Assembly (NCBI GenBank): GCA_963773735.1
Contig: CAVZCK010000025.1
Coordinates: forward strand, 149,438-213,437
Length of the DNA: 64,000 nucleotides
DNA from: CAVZCK01 sp963773735
Lineage (GTDB): Bacteria; Pseudomonadota; Alphaproteobacteria; Rhizobiales; Rhodomicrobiaceae
Direction of reading: 5' to 3'
Shown here in pieces: positions 18,301 to 26,652 of this stretch. Numbering within the stretch: the stretch's first letter is position 1; every line of letters starts with the position of its first letter. A program made the translations under genes and the position numbers. The notes under the pieces were generated by a model that had not been told where the DNA came from, made no database searches, and saw only the letters and a program-made list of their open reading frames with translations.

Positions 18301-18883
18301 TCAGTCCGTCCTGATGCTCGGTTGCGTCCGTATGCCGAGTGCCGAAGAGAACGGCGAAGACTGCCATGGTGATGGCGATGATGAAGGTCACATCGCCGAA
18401 CGGGTCGCCGCTCGGCAGATAGGGCGCATAGCCGTCCGGCTGCACGAGCGTCGTCACCGATTGCGAGACGGCTTTGAGCTGAAGCGCGATATAGGGCAGA
18501 ATGCCGGCTGCGGCGATGACCGTTACGACTGCGGCGACAAGCGGATTCTTCCCGTAGCGCGCGGCCATGAAGTCGGCGATCGAGGTGATATTCTGGGCCT
18601 TACTGAGCTTGATGATTCGCTCGATCAGCGGCCGGCCGAAAGCGAAGACGGCGATCGGACCCAGATAGACGGCGAGGAAGTCGAGACCGCTGGTGGCCGC
18701 GAGGCCGACGCTGCCGAAAAAGGTCCAGGAGGTGCAGTAAACGGCGAGTGACAGAGCATAGATGGTTGGACGCCCGGCAATGAGCTTGCGCGTCTTTGCG
18801 TGTTTGTCGCCGAAATAGGCGACCGCGAACAGAAAGCCGACATAGGTCAGCGCAACCGTAACGATGAGCCAGCCATCGATCAT
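15356..18883 (-). CDS. SSS-transporter-domain hybrid histidine kinase, CrbS-like
   Basis: A 1175-residue sensor. Residues 1-525 form an SSS (SLC5-like) transporter domain with about 13 helices; 545-640 is the STAC-type linker; a PAS domain covers about 650-765; a coiled coil 770-805 leads to the DHp helix with His820 (AAASHDILQPLNAAR); the ATPase domain spans 915-1027 (NFLSNAIKY, DTGPGIP, HGIGLGLSI); a receiver domain closes the protein at 1052-1170 with Asp1103 (LADYHLEE). This order is that of CrbS/CbrA-like kinases, in which the transporter part may sense or carry the ligand. It sits next to a LuxR-type regulator and an acid symporter. Intact despite its length. Confidence 0.88.
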   Translation of the reverse strand: MIDGWLIVTVALTYVGFLFAVAYFGDKHAKTRKLIAGRPTIYALSLAVYCTSWTFFGSVGLAATSGLDFLAVYLGPIAVFAFGRPLIERIIKLSKAQNITSIADFMAARYGKNPLVAAVVTVIAAAGILPYIALQLKAVSQSVTTLVQPDGYAPYLPSGDPFGDVTFIIAITMAVFAVLFGTRHTDATEHQDGLMLAVATESVVKIAAFLIVGYFITYSLFGGVGPLIDRAAGKPEIISLFARGFHGGHWITVTFLSSVCIILLTRQFHVTIVENHSEREVGRASWLFPLYLIAINIFVIPIAIAGMLTFESGNTDADMFLLALPLKRGAEGFTLIAFLGGLSAATAMVIVESVALSIMICNDLVMPIFLRRLPQGEVNRRYMGAFLLNIRRIAIFGILLLAYLFYKVVGDTYGLARIGLLSFAAIAQLAPAFFGGLIWRGATARGAIAGILSGFTVWIYTLLIPYFIQAGLFHSDIMQDGLFGLGLLRPEAIFGVDLDPLSHGVVWSMAVNIAAFVSVSMLRAPVAIERLQANIFIEKGFVRASAPPYRTWRTSVTVGELMHTVGRYLGEERAHRSFADYAATHRMPLIPKAEADIHIVRFAENLLASAIGTASSRLVMSLTLRRHDVEVKSALKLLDDASEAIQYNRDLLQSAIDHVHQGIAVFDRNMQLICWNREYREMLQLPQSLGRVGVTLDQIVRHMAAGTVKDASAIEGYVSNRIRKYVVTLETFQEKLDDGKRVIEVRTNAIPQSGIVTTFTDITERVVAASALERANETLERRVRERTGELMKVNMALAEAKLKADEANLDKTRFLAAASHDILQPLNAARLYTTTLVDRKPPGKFENLARNIDASLEAVEEILNALLDISRLDTGALKPEITTFALGELLQQLKVEYEPQAQKKGLALRSVPCSLYVRSDRRLLRRVLQNFLSNAIKYTGQGEVLLGCRRRAGELTIEIHDTGPGIPASKHELIFKEFHRLNPGTPGVHGIGLGLSIVERISRMLDHPIHLSSKPGVGSVFGMTVPASDQAAVDGPVAYAGPARWRHLNGCTVLCVDNEPAILDGMCAMLENWRCKVLPASGAAEALKAIAEAGAMPDVILADYHLEEETGIDCIDMIRKQVGYSIPAVLITADRSPGVEEEARGNSLQLLRKPLKPAALRALITRLHFQRQAAE

Positions 18884-19065
18884 TGCATGGCGTTTCCTTC
18901 GAGAGCCCCGTCGATAATCCCACGACCGACGTCAATGCGGCCATTGGCGTGAGGGCTGTCTTCACCCATCTTAATATGATACCATAAGGCCTTGGCTGGT
19001 GCAGATTCTTGCGCTTGCTGCGGCGTGAGCGCGCGGCAAGCGCCTCCGGATGGTTAAATTCCTGC

Positions 19066-19094
19066 TTGGCGGCGCCCGCGATTCTTCGTTAGAA
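19066..19094 (+). promoter_or_regulatory. Probable tRNA promoter
   Basis: TTGGCG at 19066, a 17-base spacer and TTAGAA at 19089 place a transcription start about six bases before the tRNA at 19107. The -35 is a good sigma-70 match; the -10 is only fair. Confidence 0.4.
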
Positions 19095-19106
19095 CGCCTG
19101 GTGATC

Positions 19107-19183
19107 GGGCCCGTAGCTCAATTGGTTAGAGCCGACGGCTCATAACCGTCTGGTTGCAGGTTCGAGACCTGCCGGGCCCACCA
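19107..19183 (+). tRNA. tRNA with CAU anticodon (elongator Met or Ile2)
   Basis: A 77-base cloverleaf with encoded CCA: acceptor stem GGGCCCG/CGGGCCC, D-arm AGCTCAATTGGTTAGAGC, anticodon stem GACGG/CCGTC around the loop CTCATAA (CAT at 19141-19143), and T-arm GCAGG-TTCGAGA-CCTGC. The acceptor ends in paired GC, so it is not the initiator tRNA. A CAU anticodon can belong to methionine or, with lysidine, to isoleucine (AUA); the sequence alone does not let me decide. Confidence 0.93.
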
Positions 19184-19290
19184 TTAACCAATTAACTTGT
19201 GTGTGCAGTGTCTAGCGCCGATTGCGGCGTACGAGAGCCGTCCGATGGCTGAAAGACAGATTTTTCACTTCTGCGGAGAGAGTAACTCCC

Positions 19291-20398
19291 ATGAAAATTC
19301 ATGGCCGACATTACCGCACGATCTGGCTCGCCGAGGGCGGACAGTCGGCCGAGATCATCGATCAGACCAGGCTGCCTTATGCCTTCAAGACCGTGCGACT
19401 TTCAACGGTCGATGACGCCGCGCGCGCAATCAAGTCGATGCAGGTGCGCGGGGCGCCGCTGATCGGGGCGACGGCGGCCTATGGCGTCTCGTTCGCGATG
19501 CGCCGCGATCCCTCGGACAAGAGCCTCGATGAGGCCATCGCGTTGCTTGCCGCCACGCGTCCGACAGCGATCAATCTGCGTTGGGCGCTTGCCGAGATGG
19601 ATCGCGCGCTGCGCCCGCTTGCCCCTTCGGCGCGTGCCGAAGCCGCCTATGCCAAGGCAGCGGCGATCTGCGACGATGATGTCGAGACCAACCGGCTGAT
19701 CGGGGTGCACGGCCTCGGCCTCATCCGCGAACACGTCCCGCGGAGAGGCGGCGAACCCGTTAATATCCTCACCCATTGCAATGCCGGCTGGCTCGCCGCG
19801 GTGGACTGGGGAACCGCCCTCTCGCCGATCTATCAGGCCCATGATGCCGGCATTCCTGTTCACGTCTGGGTTGATGAGACACGTCCCCGCAATCAAGGCG
19901 CTTTCCTCACGGCCTACGAGCTTGGCGCGCACGGCGTGCCGCACACGATCGTTGTCGACAATGCCGGAGGGCATTTGATGCAACACGGCCGCGTCGATCT
20001 GTGCATCACCGGCGCGGATCGCGTCACCAGCCATGGCGATGCGGCGAACAAGATCGGCACCTATCTGAAGGCGCTCGCGGCGCGCGACAATGGCGTGCCG
20101 TTCCATATCGCCGTGCCCTATCTCGACTATCGACTGGACCATGGCCGATGGCGAGGCGATCCCGATCGAGGAACGCGATACTGCCGAGGTGACGGCAATC
20201 ACCGGCCGGACGGGGAGCGGCGAGGTGGTCACCGTCGACATCGCCGCGCCCGGCAGCCCTGCCGCCAATCCGGCCTTCGATGTCACGCCGGCACGGCTCA
20301 TCAGCAGTTTCATCACGGAGCGCGGCATCTGCCCGGCTTCGGCAAAAGGATTGTTGTCGCTCTATCCAGAAAAAGCCAATGGGCAGGCCGCCGCGTAA
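19291..20398 (+). CDS. mtnA: S-methyl-5-thioribose-1-phosphate isomerase MtnA, one frameshift
   Basis: Converts methylthioribose-1-phosphate (and often 5-deoxyribose-1-phosphate) to the ribulose-1-phosphate form. Visible marks are QVRGAPLIGATAAYG near the start, LTHCNAGWLA with the catalytic Cys, VDETRPRNQGAFLTAYEL, and TGADRV with the catalytic Asp, then NKIGTYLKAL. The C-terminal part (STIDWTMADG ... NPAFDVTPARLI) continues one frame over; one extra base near 20116-20122 explains it. ATG at 19291 follows a GGAGAG; the upstream GGAG and a CTCC just before the ATG could pair weakly. It overlaps the aldolase gene by 20 bases. The total, about 369 residues, is the normal length. Confidence 0.87.
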
Positions 20399-21053
20399 GG
20401 CACGAGGGCAGGCGCCCGGCGAGGACGCGCTGCGCCGCGCCGTGATCGATACCGCGCTGACGACCAGCCGCGAGGGGCTGAGCCCCGGCAAGTCGGGCAA
20501 TGTGTCGGCGCGCGTTCCGGGCGGAATGCTGATCACGCCGACCGGGCTTGCCTATAAGGCGCTCGGCGAGGCGGACATCGTTTTCGTGTCGGACCGTGGC
20601 GACACGCGGCCCGGCTCGCTGAAACCGTCCTCGGAATGGCGCTTCCACCTCGCCATCTATGCGGCGCGGCGGGATGTCGGCGCCATCGTCCACTGCCATT
20701 CGATGAATGCGACAGCGCTCGCCTGCGCGGAAAAACCAATCCCGGCCTTTCATTATATGGTCGCCGTCGCAGGCGGGGCTGATATCCGGCTTGCGCCTTA
20801 CGCGACCTTTGGGACGGCGGAACTGGCGGAGGCGGTCGTTGCAGCGCTTGAAGGCCGAAAGGCGGCGCTCCTCGCCCATCACGGCCAGGTTGCCTGCGGC
20901 GCGGACCTTGCCGCCGCGCTCGATCTTGCCCGCGAGGTCGAAACGCTTGCCGGCCAATATGTGCGGACCTTGCAGATTGGCGGCGGGCCGCTCCTCGGCG
21001 AGGGGGAGATGGCGCGGGTGCTGGAGAAATTTTGCGGCTACGGCCAGCAATAA
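20379..21053 (+). CDS. Class II aldolase/adducin family protein, probable Ald2 of the DHAP shunt
   Basis: A 224-residue class II (metal-dependent) aldolase. LSPGKSGNVSAR is the phosphate-binding loop, TPTGLAY and KPSSEWRFHL follow as in FucA-type enzymes, and HCHS plus the later AHHGQVACG supply the zinc-binding histidines. Fused by overlap to mtnA, it most likely cleaves methylthioribulose-1-phosphate or 5-deoxyribulose-1-phosphate into dihydroxyacetone phosphate and an aldehyde, the DHAP shunt described in Rhodospirillum and in E. coli ExPEC strains. Alternative: L-fuculose phosphate aldolase, but no fucose genes are near. Intact. Confidence 0.8.
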   Translation: MGRPPRKARGQAPGEDALRRAVIDTALTTSREGLSPGKSGNVSARVPGGMLITPTGLAYKALGEADIVFVSDRGDTRPGSLKPSSEWRFHLAIYAARRDVGAIVHCHSMNATALACAEKPIPAFHYMVAVAGGADIRLAPYATFGTAELAEAVVAALEGRKAALLAHHGQVACGADLAAALDLAREVETLAGQYVRTLQIGGGPLLGEGEMARVLEKFCGYGQQ

Positions 21054-21072
21054 GGGCACGGCCGCCCGGCGT

Positions 21073-21832
21073 TCAGGCCCAGGTCAGATGCTGGCCGCCG
21101 TCGACGCAGATCATCTGGCCGGTGATCGAGGGTGTCTCCAGAAGGAAATGCACCGCCGCCGCGATCTCTTCGGGCCGCGCGCCGCGTTGCAAAAGCGTGG
21201 ACTGTTCTTCGGCCGCAAAGTCCTCCGGCGTCTGATGAATGCTCGGCAGGACGGGACCCGGCGCCACGGCATTGACCCGGATGGACGGCGCGAGCGCCTG
21301 GGCCATGGTCGTCGTCACCCACAAGAGCCCGGCCTTGCTGGCCGCATAGGAGAAGAAGACCGGCGACGGTTTTAGCACGCGCTGGTCGATGATATTGATG
21401 ATATGGCCGGGCGTGCCATCGGGCAGATGCAACGCCAGACTTTGCGCGAGCAGCACGGGTGCGCGCAGATTGATATCGATATGGGCCTGCCAGCCTGCCT
21501 CTGTGAGCGTCGCCAGATCATCGTTCTGGAACAACGAGGCGTTGTTGATGATGCATGCGGGCGCGCCGATGGTTTCGATGCAGCGCGGGATTAGAGCCGC
21601 GGACCGCGGCTGAATCCGCGAGATCGGCGGCGAAGGCCGCCGCCTTGCCGCCTTGCCCGGCGATGTCGGCTGCGAGCGCTCTGGCGGCCTCGGGCGAGGA
21701 ATTGTAATGGATCGCGACGCGCCAGCCGCGTTCGGCGAAGCTTAAGGCGATCGCGCGCCCGATGCGATGGGCGGCCCCCGTGATCAGCACGGTTCGGCCC
21801 GCATCAGGAGGCAAGGCAGAGTTGCTCTCCAA
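21073..21832 (-). CDS. SDR-family oxidoreductase (pteridine reductase-like), one frameshift
   Basis: A short-chain dehydrogenase of about 250 residues. The N-terminal frame has the NADP-binding VLITGAAHRIGRAIA and AIHYNSS; the second frame carries IINNAS, the Tyr-x-x-x-Lys catalytic pair (SYAASKAG) and VAPGPV. The GAAHRIG wording is typical of FolM/pteridine reductase-like SDRs, so reduction of a pterin is possible but unproved. The frame changes near 21595 (one-base indel between SAAVR and ALIPRCIE). It converges on the aldolase gene with 19 bases between. Confidence 0.72.
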
Positions 21833-22188
21833 GCCGATCTCCTATCCTGTCAAGGCCGCCGCCCTGCTTCGTTCGCGTCGCGAGCGTTTTTCACAACTTA
21901 TCCCAAAAAATATTGGCGAACCGCCACTTAAAGCTGTTGCATTTTGAGATTGCACGTATTAAGTGTGGGTCTGGAAGCGCGATGAAGCAAGTCCTCAGCA
22001 TCGTCGAAGCTTTGCCAAGCTCGGGGCGCGTCACTCCAGCGCAACCTCCAGCGGCGAGAGCTTTGCGAATGTGCCGCATCGTGTACGAGCTTAGTAAGCG
22101 TAGCGTAGCGTAAGTGGATGGGAATTGAAGACATCAAGTTTCGGCTTGTCTCTTCGTGACCAATCCTCTCCCTCTCTAGTGCCCAAAA

Positions 22189-22220
22189 GGCCGGATCCTA
22201 GCCCCCATCGGGATCCGGCC
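22189..22220 (+). terminator. Perfect 10-bp hairpin, terminator-like
   Basis: GGCCGGATCC and GGATCCGGCC pair perfectly around a 12-base loop containing CCCCC. AAAA precedes the stem and a pyrimidine-rich run (GCCCTCTCTTTCC) follows, though without a clean U-tract. No protein gene ends just upstream on the + strand, so it may end a small RNA or be a free-standing regulatory structure. Confidence 0.45.
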
Positions 22221-22472
22221 GCCCTCTCTTTCCGCAACTTCCGCTAGAGTTTCCCCGGACTCAAGGTGCCGAGTGCGCTGCGTTGCGCCTCGCTCCGGCG
22301 ATCGTTACTGGAAAGTCACAACCTCACGAAACGACCTCGACCCGAGACAAAATCGGCGATTTTAGCGATGTCGTCTACGCGCCATTAACATCGTTCGTTT
22401 ACGCATGGTGCAGATCCGGAGCGCTCTCGCTGCGCATTCGATCACCGTCACCATCGTCCGTCGAGGTTCCCC

Positions 22473-22655
22473 ATGATCGCGCGCGCCCTGCCGCTCACCG
22501 CCTGCCTCATCTGGCTCGCCTGCGAGAGTCATTTCAGCATGAGTTTTTTTGTTGCCACGGTGCAATCCGGCATGGCTTCGATCGCGGACGGCCTCGCAAC
22601 CGTGATGGTCGCCGAATATCCCAGTGCCATTCGCACGGCGTCGGTCACTGAATAG
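22473..22655 (+). CDS. Possible 60-residue secreted or membrane peptide
   Basis: A 60-codon frame beginning MIARALPLTACLIWLACES with a hydrophobic N-terminal stretch and no further family signal. GAGG lies six bases before the ATG, which is the main support. It ends 13 bases before the stop of the leftward RNase T2 gene. It could equally be a chance frame in the region. Confidence 0.25.
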   Translation: MIARALPLTACLIWLACESHFSMSFFVATVQSGMASIADGLATVMVAEYPSAIRTASVTE

Positions 22656-22668
22656 GCGCTCTGACTCG

Positions 22669-23406
22669 CTAATCGTCGCGATCGCCGTTCCCGCCTTCAT
22701 CGTCGTCATCATAACGATCCTCGTCTCCATTGCGTGACGCGCCCGCGCGGACCGGCGGCATGACGACCTTATCGCTGGTGCAGAGCTTGTCCTGCCGTTC
22801 ATTGGCGCCGCAGGACGTTAATTGGAGATCGCGGCTAAAGCAGATGCGAAGCTCGCGCAATCGGCGGTTTTTGCAATCGATGCTGATCATCTCTGGCTTG
22901 AGGCCGGGATTGGCTTTCAGGAACTCGCTCTCGATCTCGCCTGGCGACACCGTCTGATAGTCCTGAGGGATCTGGAACCGGGGCGGAATCCGGATCGTCT
23001 CATAGGCCTTACGGGAGGCGCGGAAATAGTCTCGCGCGCTGAGGCCCGAGCAGGTGCCGTGCTTGCGGTACTCATGGATGATCAGCTGCTTGCTCGGCAT
23101 GATGTCGAGCATGTCCTTGACGACCGTATCCGGCACCCAGGGCCGCTGGCCGGTCTCGCAGGACTCCGGCCAAGCGTGCCGGTATTGTGGCCAAAAACCA
23201 TGCAGCACGAAGGCATAGGGCCGGTCGCCACGGCATTGCGGTTCGTTCGGCCCGCTCGCAGCCCGCGTCGCGCAATAGGTCGGCGACCAGCTCAAGATGA
23301 GCGCGTAATAGTCGAATTCGCCCGGCCTTTCCCCCGACGAAAATGCGGCGGGCGCCGTGACGACCAGCACCGCCAGAGCTGCGGCCAAACGCGTGGCCCC
23401 GCTCAT
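22669..23406 (-). CDS. Ribonuclease T2 family protein, secreted
   Basis: A 245-residue protein with an N-terminal signal peptide (about residues 1-25). It has the two catalytic segments of RNase T2: HGFWPQ (CAS I) and HEYRKHGTCS (CAS II), giving two histidines, Glu/Asp context and Lys-His, plus several cysteines for disulfides. It degrades RNA in the periplasm or outside the cell. The end is unusually acidic (Asp/Arg repeats in the last 20 residues). The ATG overlaps the stop of the DUF2066 gene (ATGA), so the two are co-translated. Intact. Confidence 0.85.
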   Translation of the reverse strand: MSGATRLAAALAVLVVTAPAAFSSGERPGEFDYYALILSWSPTYCATRAASGPNEPQCRGDRPYAFVLHGFWPQYRHAWPESCETGQRPWVPDTVVKDMLDIMPSKQLIIHEYRKHGTCSGLSARDYFRASRKAYETIRIPPRFQIPQDYQTVSPGEIESEFLKANPGLKPEMISIDCKNRRLRELRICFSRDLQLTSCGANERQDKLCTSDKVVMPPVRAGASRNGDEDRYDDDDEGGNGDRDD

Positions 23407-24236
23407 TTCTTCTCGTCCCTGAACGATGTCGCCTGCCTTGCATGGACAGTGGCGACCCTGTCGATCGCTTCTTTCAGCGCCTTGTCGAAGGTCACGCCGT
23501 TCAGCTTCCATTTTGCATAGGCGTGATCTCCGGCCACGACCCATTGGCTGTTCCAATAGGCATTGCCATCGAACTCCAGCGTCCCGTAAAGAACGGAGTC
23601 GGCGCCGAGCTTCTGAGACGCCGTCAACAGCGCCCCCCAATTGCGCTTCACGATGTTCTCATAGGTCACATCATGCTGGTCGTCCGTCGGTAGAACGATC
23701 GGAATCCCGAGCCGCGCCGACGCTTCCTTCAGAACCTCGCGCTGTCCGTAACCGCCCTCGCCGTCGCGCGACAGGATGTATTTGCCGCGCCCCTCGCGAA
23801 TGCCGAGCCAGACAGCGACGGTCGGACGCTTGCCCACCCATTTCGCTAGGCCAGCATCCTTGAGCGCCTTATCGAATTTTTCCGGGTCGAAGCGCATCCG
23901 CAGGAAGTAGGGGCGGTCGCGCGTGCCTTGCTCGTCATGGACCGGAATGTCCTTCATCCGGTCTTCATAGCTGTAATCGGCAATCAGCTTGGGCGCCCGC
24001 GCAATCACGTCCTTGGCCGGCTTGGCGCCGGCAAGCCCCGGCTGGCCCGTCAGTTTGATGAGCACCTCTTTCGCGCCGACACCGAAACCCTGCAAGCGCT
24101 CTGGCTCGCGGGTTCCAGTGACAATGGTTTCGGCCTTGTAAAGCGCATCTTTGTCTTGCGCATGTGCCGTGTCGGCCGCCGAAGCGCACAGGAAAGTCGA
24201 GAGCGCGGCAATCGCGGCGTGCCGGATTTTTTTCAT
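23403..24236 (-). CDS. DUF2066 domain-containing exported protein
   Basis: A 277-residue protein with a signal peptide (MKKIRHAAIAALSTFLCASA...AHAQ). The pattern LYKAETIVTG near the N terminus, then VLIKLTGQPGL, FDPEKFDKALKDAGLAKW and PTVAVWLG, fits DUF2066, a family of unknown function found in the envelope of proteobacteria. GGAGG lies before the ATG. It leads a two-gene transcript with RNase T2. A second DUF2066 protein occurs at 40342. Intact. Confidence 0.75.
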   Translation of the reverse strand: MKKIRHAAIAALSTFLCASAADTAHAQDKDALYKAETIVTGTREPERLQGFGVGAKEVLIKLTGQPGLAGAKPAKDVIARAPKLIADYSYEDRMKDIPVHDEQGTRDRPYFLRMRFDPEKFDKALKDAGLAKWVGKRPTVAVWLGIREGRGKYILSRDGEGGYGQREVLKEASARLGIPIVLPTDDQHDVTYENIVKRNWGALLTASQKLGADSVLYGTLEFDGNAYWNSQWVVAGDHAYAKWKLNGVTFDKALKEAIDRVATVHARQATSFRDEKK

Positions 24237-24342
24237 GGCGTTCCTCCATTCGTGAGTCGGCGCTTCATTTTTTCCCCCGGTTGACATCGAACGCTGTCTG
24301 GCCGCCGCCACTCCCCCAGTGCCGAGTGTATGCTAATCGATC

Positions 24343-24735
24343 TTAAAGAATAATCTGCCAGGAGACGCCGAACCTGTCCGCGACCCAGGCGAATTTCTTG
24401 GCAAACGGGTAACCATCGAGCGGCATGAAGATCTGGCCGCCCCTGGACAGCTCGGAGAACAGCCGATCGATGTCCGTCTCGGACTCGCAACGGAGGAAAA
24501 GCGAGATGGCAGGCGTGAATGAAAAGTCGTGCTTGACCGGACTGTCAACGCAGATGAACGACTGACCGTCGAGAGCGAATGTGGCCTGCATGACGCTTCC
24601 CTCGGCTCCGGCTTGGCCCGGACCATATCGCTTGATGCTGGTGATGCTCGAATTTTTGAGCAAAGACACATAGAAGCTCATCGCTTCCTCGGCTCTGCCA
24701 TCGAACATCAAAAAGGGCGTAACCGTCTGACTCAT
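24343..24735 (-). CDS. VOC-superfamily protein (PhnB / 3-demethylubiquinone methyltransferase-like fold)
   Basis: A 130-residue glyoxalase-fold protein. TPFLMFDGRAEEAMSFY at the start, the middle LDGQSFICVDS and the terminal FGVSWQI are those of the PF06983 group, whose members are often called PhnB-like. It has one beta-alpha-beta-beta-beta repeat pair as usual. The chemistry is not known for most of the group. It stands alone, leftward, between DUF2066 and the DUF853 ATPase. Intact. Confidence 0.78.
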   Translation of the reverse strand: MSQTVTPFLMFDGRAEEAMSFYVSLLKNSSITSIKRYGPGQAGAEGSVMQATFALDGQSFICVDSPVKHDFSFTPAISLFLRCESETDIDRLFSELSRGGQIFMPLDGYPFAKKFAWVADRFGVSWQIIL

Positions 24736-24862
24736 CGACTTGGCCTTTCGCTGTTAATCTGCTTCACCTCTCAACGCCGTCATCCATCTCCGGACATGCG
24801 GCCGACGCTTGGGCTGAGGTTAAGGCCGGCCGCGTGCTCCGCTTGCCGTCAAAACTGGTTGC

Positions 24863-26369
24863 TCATGGCCGTCTGGTACGGCTTCGCAGCACCCTATCGA
24901 GAATGCGGGGAAGCATCGTCCCGACCGAACGCGCCAGCGATTTGAAGAACGCATCCGTCGGCGAGTTTCCCCGGCGGGACGTGGGCCCGTCGCCGGACCT
25001 GCCGGCAGTCGGCGGTTTGGGAATACGGAATTCGCCGCGGCGCTCATAGCCGTCTTCGGCGGCCCCTTCCGTCGCGGCCCGTCCGGTCCTCCTCTGAAGA
25101 ATTTCATGGGCGGAGTCGCGGTCGAGCGTTTCATCATAGACGTTTTTGACCGGGCTGGCATCGACGATGGCTTTCCGCTCTTCCTGGCGTGAGCGGACCG
25201 AGACGCGAAGAGGGCGGCCGGATCAGCGTGCGCTGAACGATGGATGGCTCACCCTTTGCTTCGAGCGTCGAAACCAGCGCTTCGCCGACACCGAGTTCCA
25301 TGATGACGCGCTCGGTATTGAATTCCGGGTTCGGCCGGAAGGTTCCGGCCGCGGCTTTGATGGCGCGCTGCTCGCGAGGCGTATAGGCGCGCAGGGCGTG
25401 CTGGATGCGATTGCCGAGCTGGCTCGACACGCTGTCCGGAACGTCGAGCGGATTTTGTGTGACGAAATAGACGCCGATCCCTTTCGAGCGGATCAGCCGC
25501 GCAATCTGTTCGATGCGCTCGATGAGCGGTTTAGGCGCTTCGTTGAAAAGCAGGTGTGCCTCGTCGAAAAAGAAAACCAGCTTCGGCTTGGGCGGATCGC
25601 CCACTTCGGGAAGCTTCTCGAACAGCTCGCTCAGCAGCCAGAGCAGAAAGCTGGCGTAGAGCCGGGGCGTCGTCATCAGCTTGTCTGCGGCGAGAATGCT
25701 GACATAGCCGTGGCCCTTGGCATCGGTGCGCATGAAGTCCTTGATGTCGAGGGCGGGTTCGCCAAAAAATTTGTCCGTAGACTGTTCTTCGAGGACGAGC
25801 AGCCGCCGCTGAATGGCGCCAACCGAGCTTTTCGAGACATTGCCATATTTGGCCGATAGCTCGTCCGCGCGCCCGGCGACATGAGCGATGAGCGAGCGCA
25901 GATCCTTGAGATCGAGGAGGGGCAGCTTTTCCTCGGCGGCAAGGCGGAAAGCGATATTGAGCACGCCTTCCTGAACGTCGTTGAGCTCCAAAAGACGTGA
26001 GAGCAGGAGCGGTCCCATATCCTGGACCGTGGCGCGGATTGGATGACCCTGGTCGCCGAACAGATCCCAGAAGATGACGGGAAAAGCCTGATAGCCATAG
26101 TCGTCAAAGCCGATCTTCTTCGCGCGCTCTTCGAGAAACGGCTTGGAAACTCCGGTCGCGGCGAGGCCGGACAGATCGCCTTTGACGTCCGCGGCAAAGA
26201 CCGGGACGCCTTCAAGCGACAGCCCCTCGGCGATGATCTGCAGGGATACGGTCTTGCCGGTCCCGGTTGCGCCGGTGATGAGGCCGTGGCGATTGGCGAG
26301 CCGGAGCAAGAGCTCTTCGCGCTTGACGCTCCTGCCCAAAAATACGGCGTTGTCTGATTGATCGCTCAT
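24863..26369 (-). CDS. HerA-like DUF853 ATPase, one frameshift near the C terminus
   Basis: A predicted 500-residue P-loop ATPase. GATGTGKT is the Walker A motif and LVFFFDEAHLL the Walker B; VTQNPLDVPDSV and RIQHALRAYTP follow as in the DUF853/HerA-FtsK group. The role is unknown in most bacteria. The first frame ends abnormally after RPPSSRLGPLTP; one extra G near 25190 shifts it, and reading on in the neighbouring frame gives ERKAIVDASPVKNVYDETLD and a normal end at 24863. The start at 26369 (MSDQSDNAVF) is preferred over a longer upstream extension of low complexity. Confidence 0.82.
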
Positions 26370-26652
26370 CGCTGCATCTGCCTTTTCGAGGGTTGCGCCG
26401 GCCCGTGCGTCTCGTGAGACTGACGGCGTCCGCCGATGATCGGCGATAGTGCCGTGCGCAGCTCGCGCAGGCAATTCGCCGGAGGACGCCGCCCGACTTT
26501 TCCACGCTGAACCGGAGTTTTTGCGCAATCTGCGACAAATTCACTTTGCGCTATTCCTTGATATGCATAACACTTTTAATTGCTTCGCCCTTAACGCGGC
26601 GGCCGATCGCCGCGATGGATGATAAGGGCTGATAGGATTGCAGGAGAGAAAC

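Larger units (their letters stand above)
21833..22665. other. Long intergenic region with a strong hairpin
   Basis: About 830 bases without a recognised gene. It holds a perfect hairpin (22189-22220), a short repetition of AGCGTAGCGTA near 22098, and one 60-codon frame (22473-22655) listed separately. Bases 21900-21960 are AT-richer. A small RNA gene ending at the hairpin is possible. Confidence 0.45.

Noticed and set aside
19184..19290. A SAM riboswitch before mtnA
   Set aside because: No SAM-I, SAM-II or SAM/SAH core pattern could be recognised; only a weak GGAG/CTCC pair is present.
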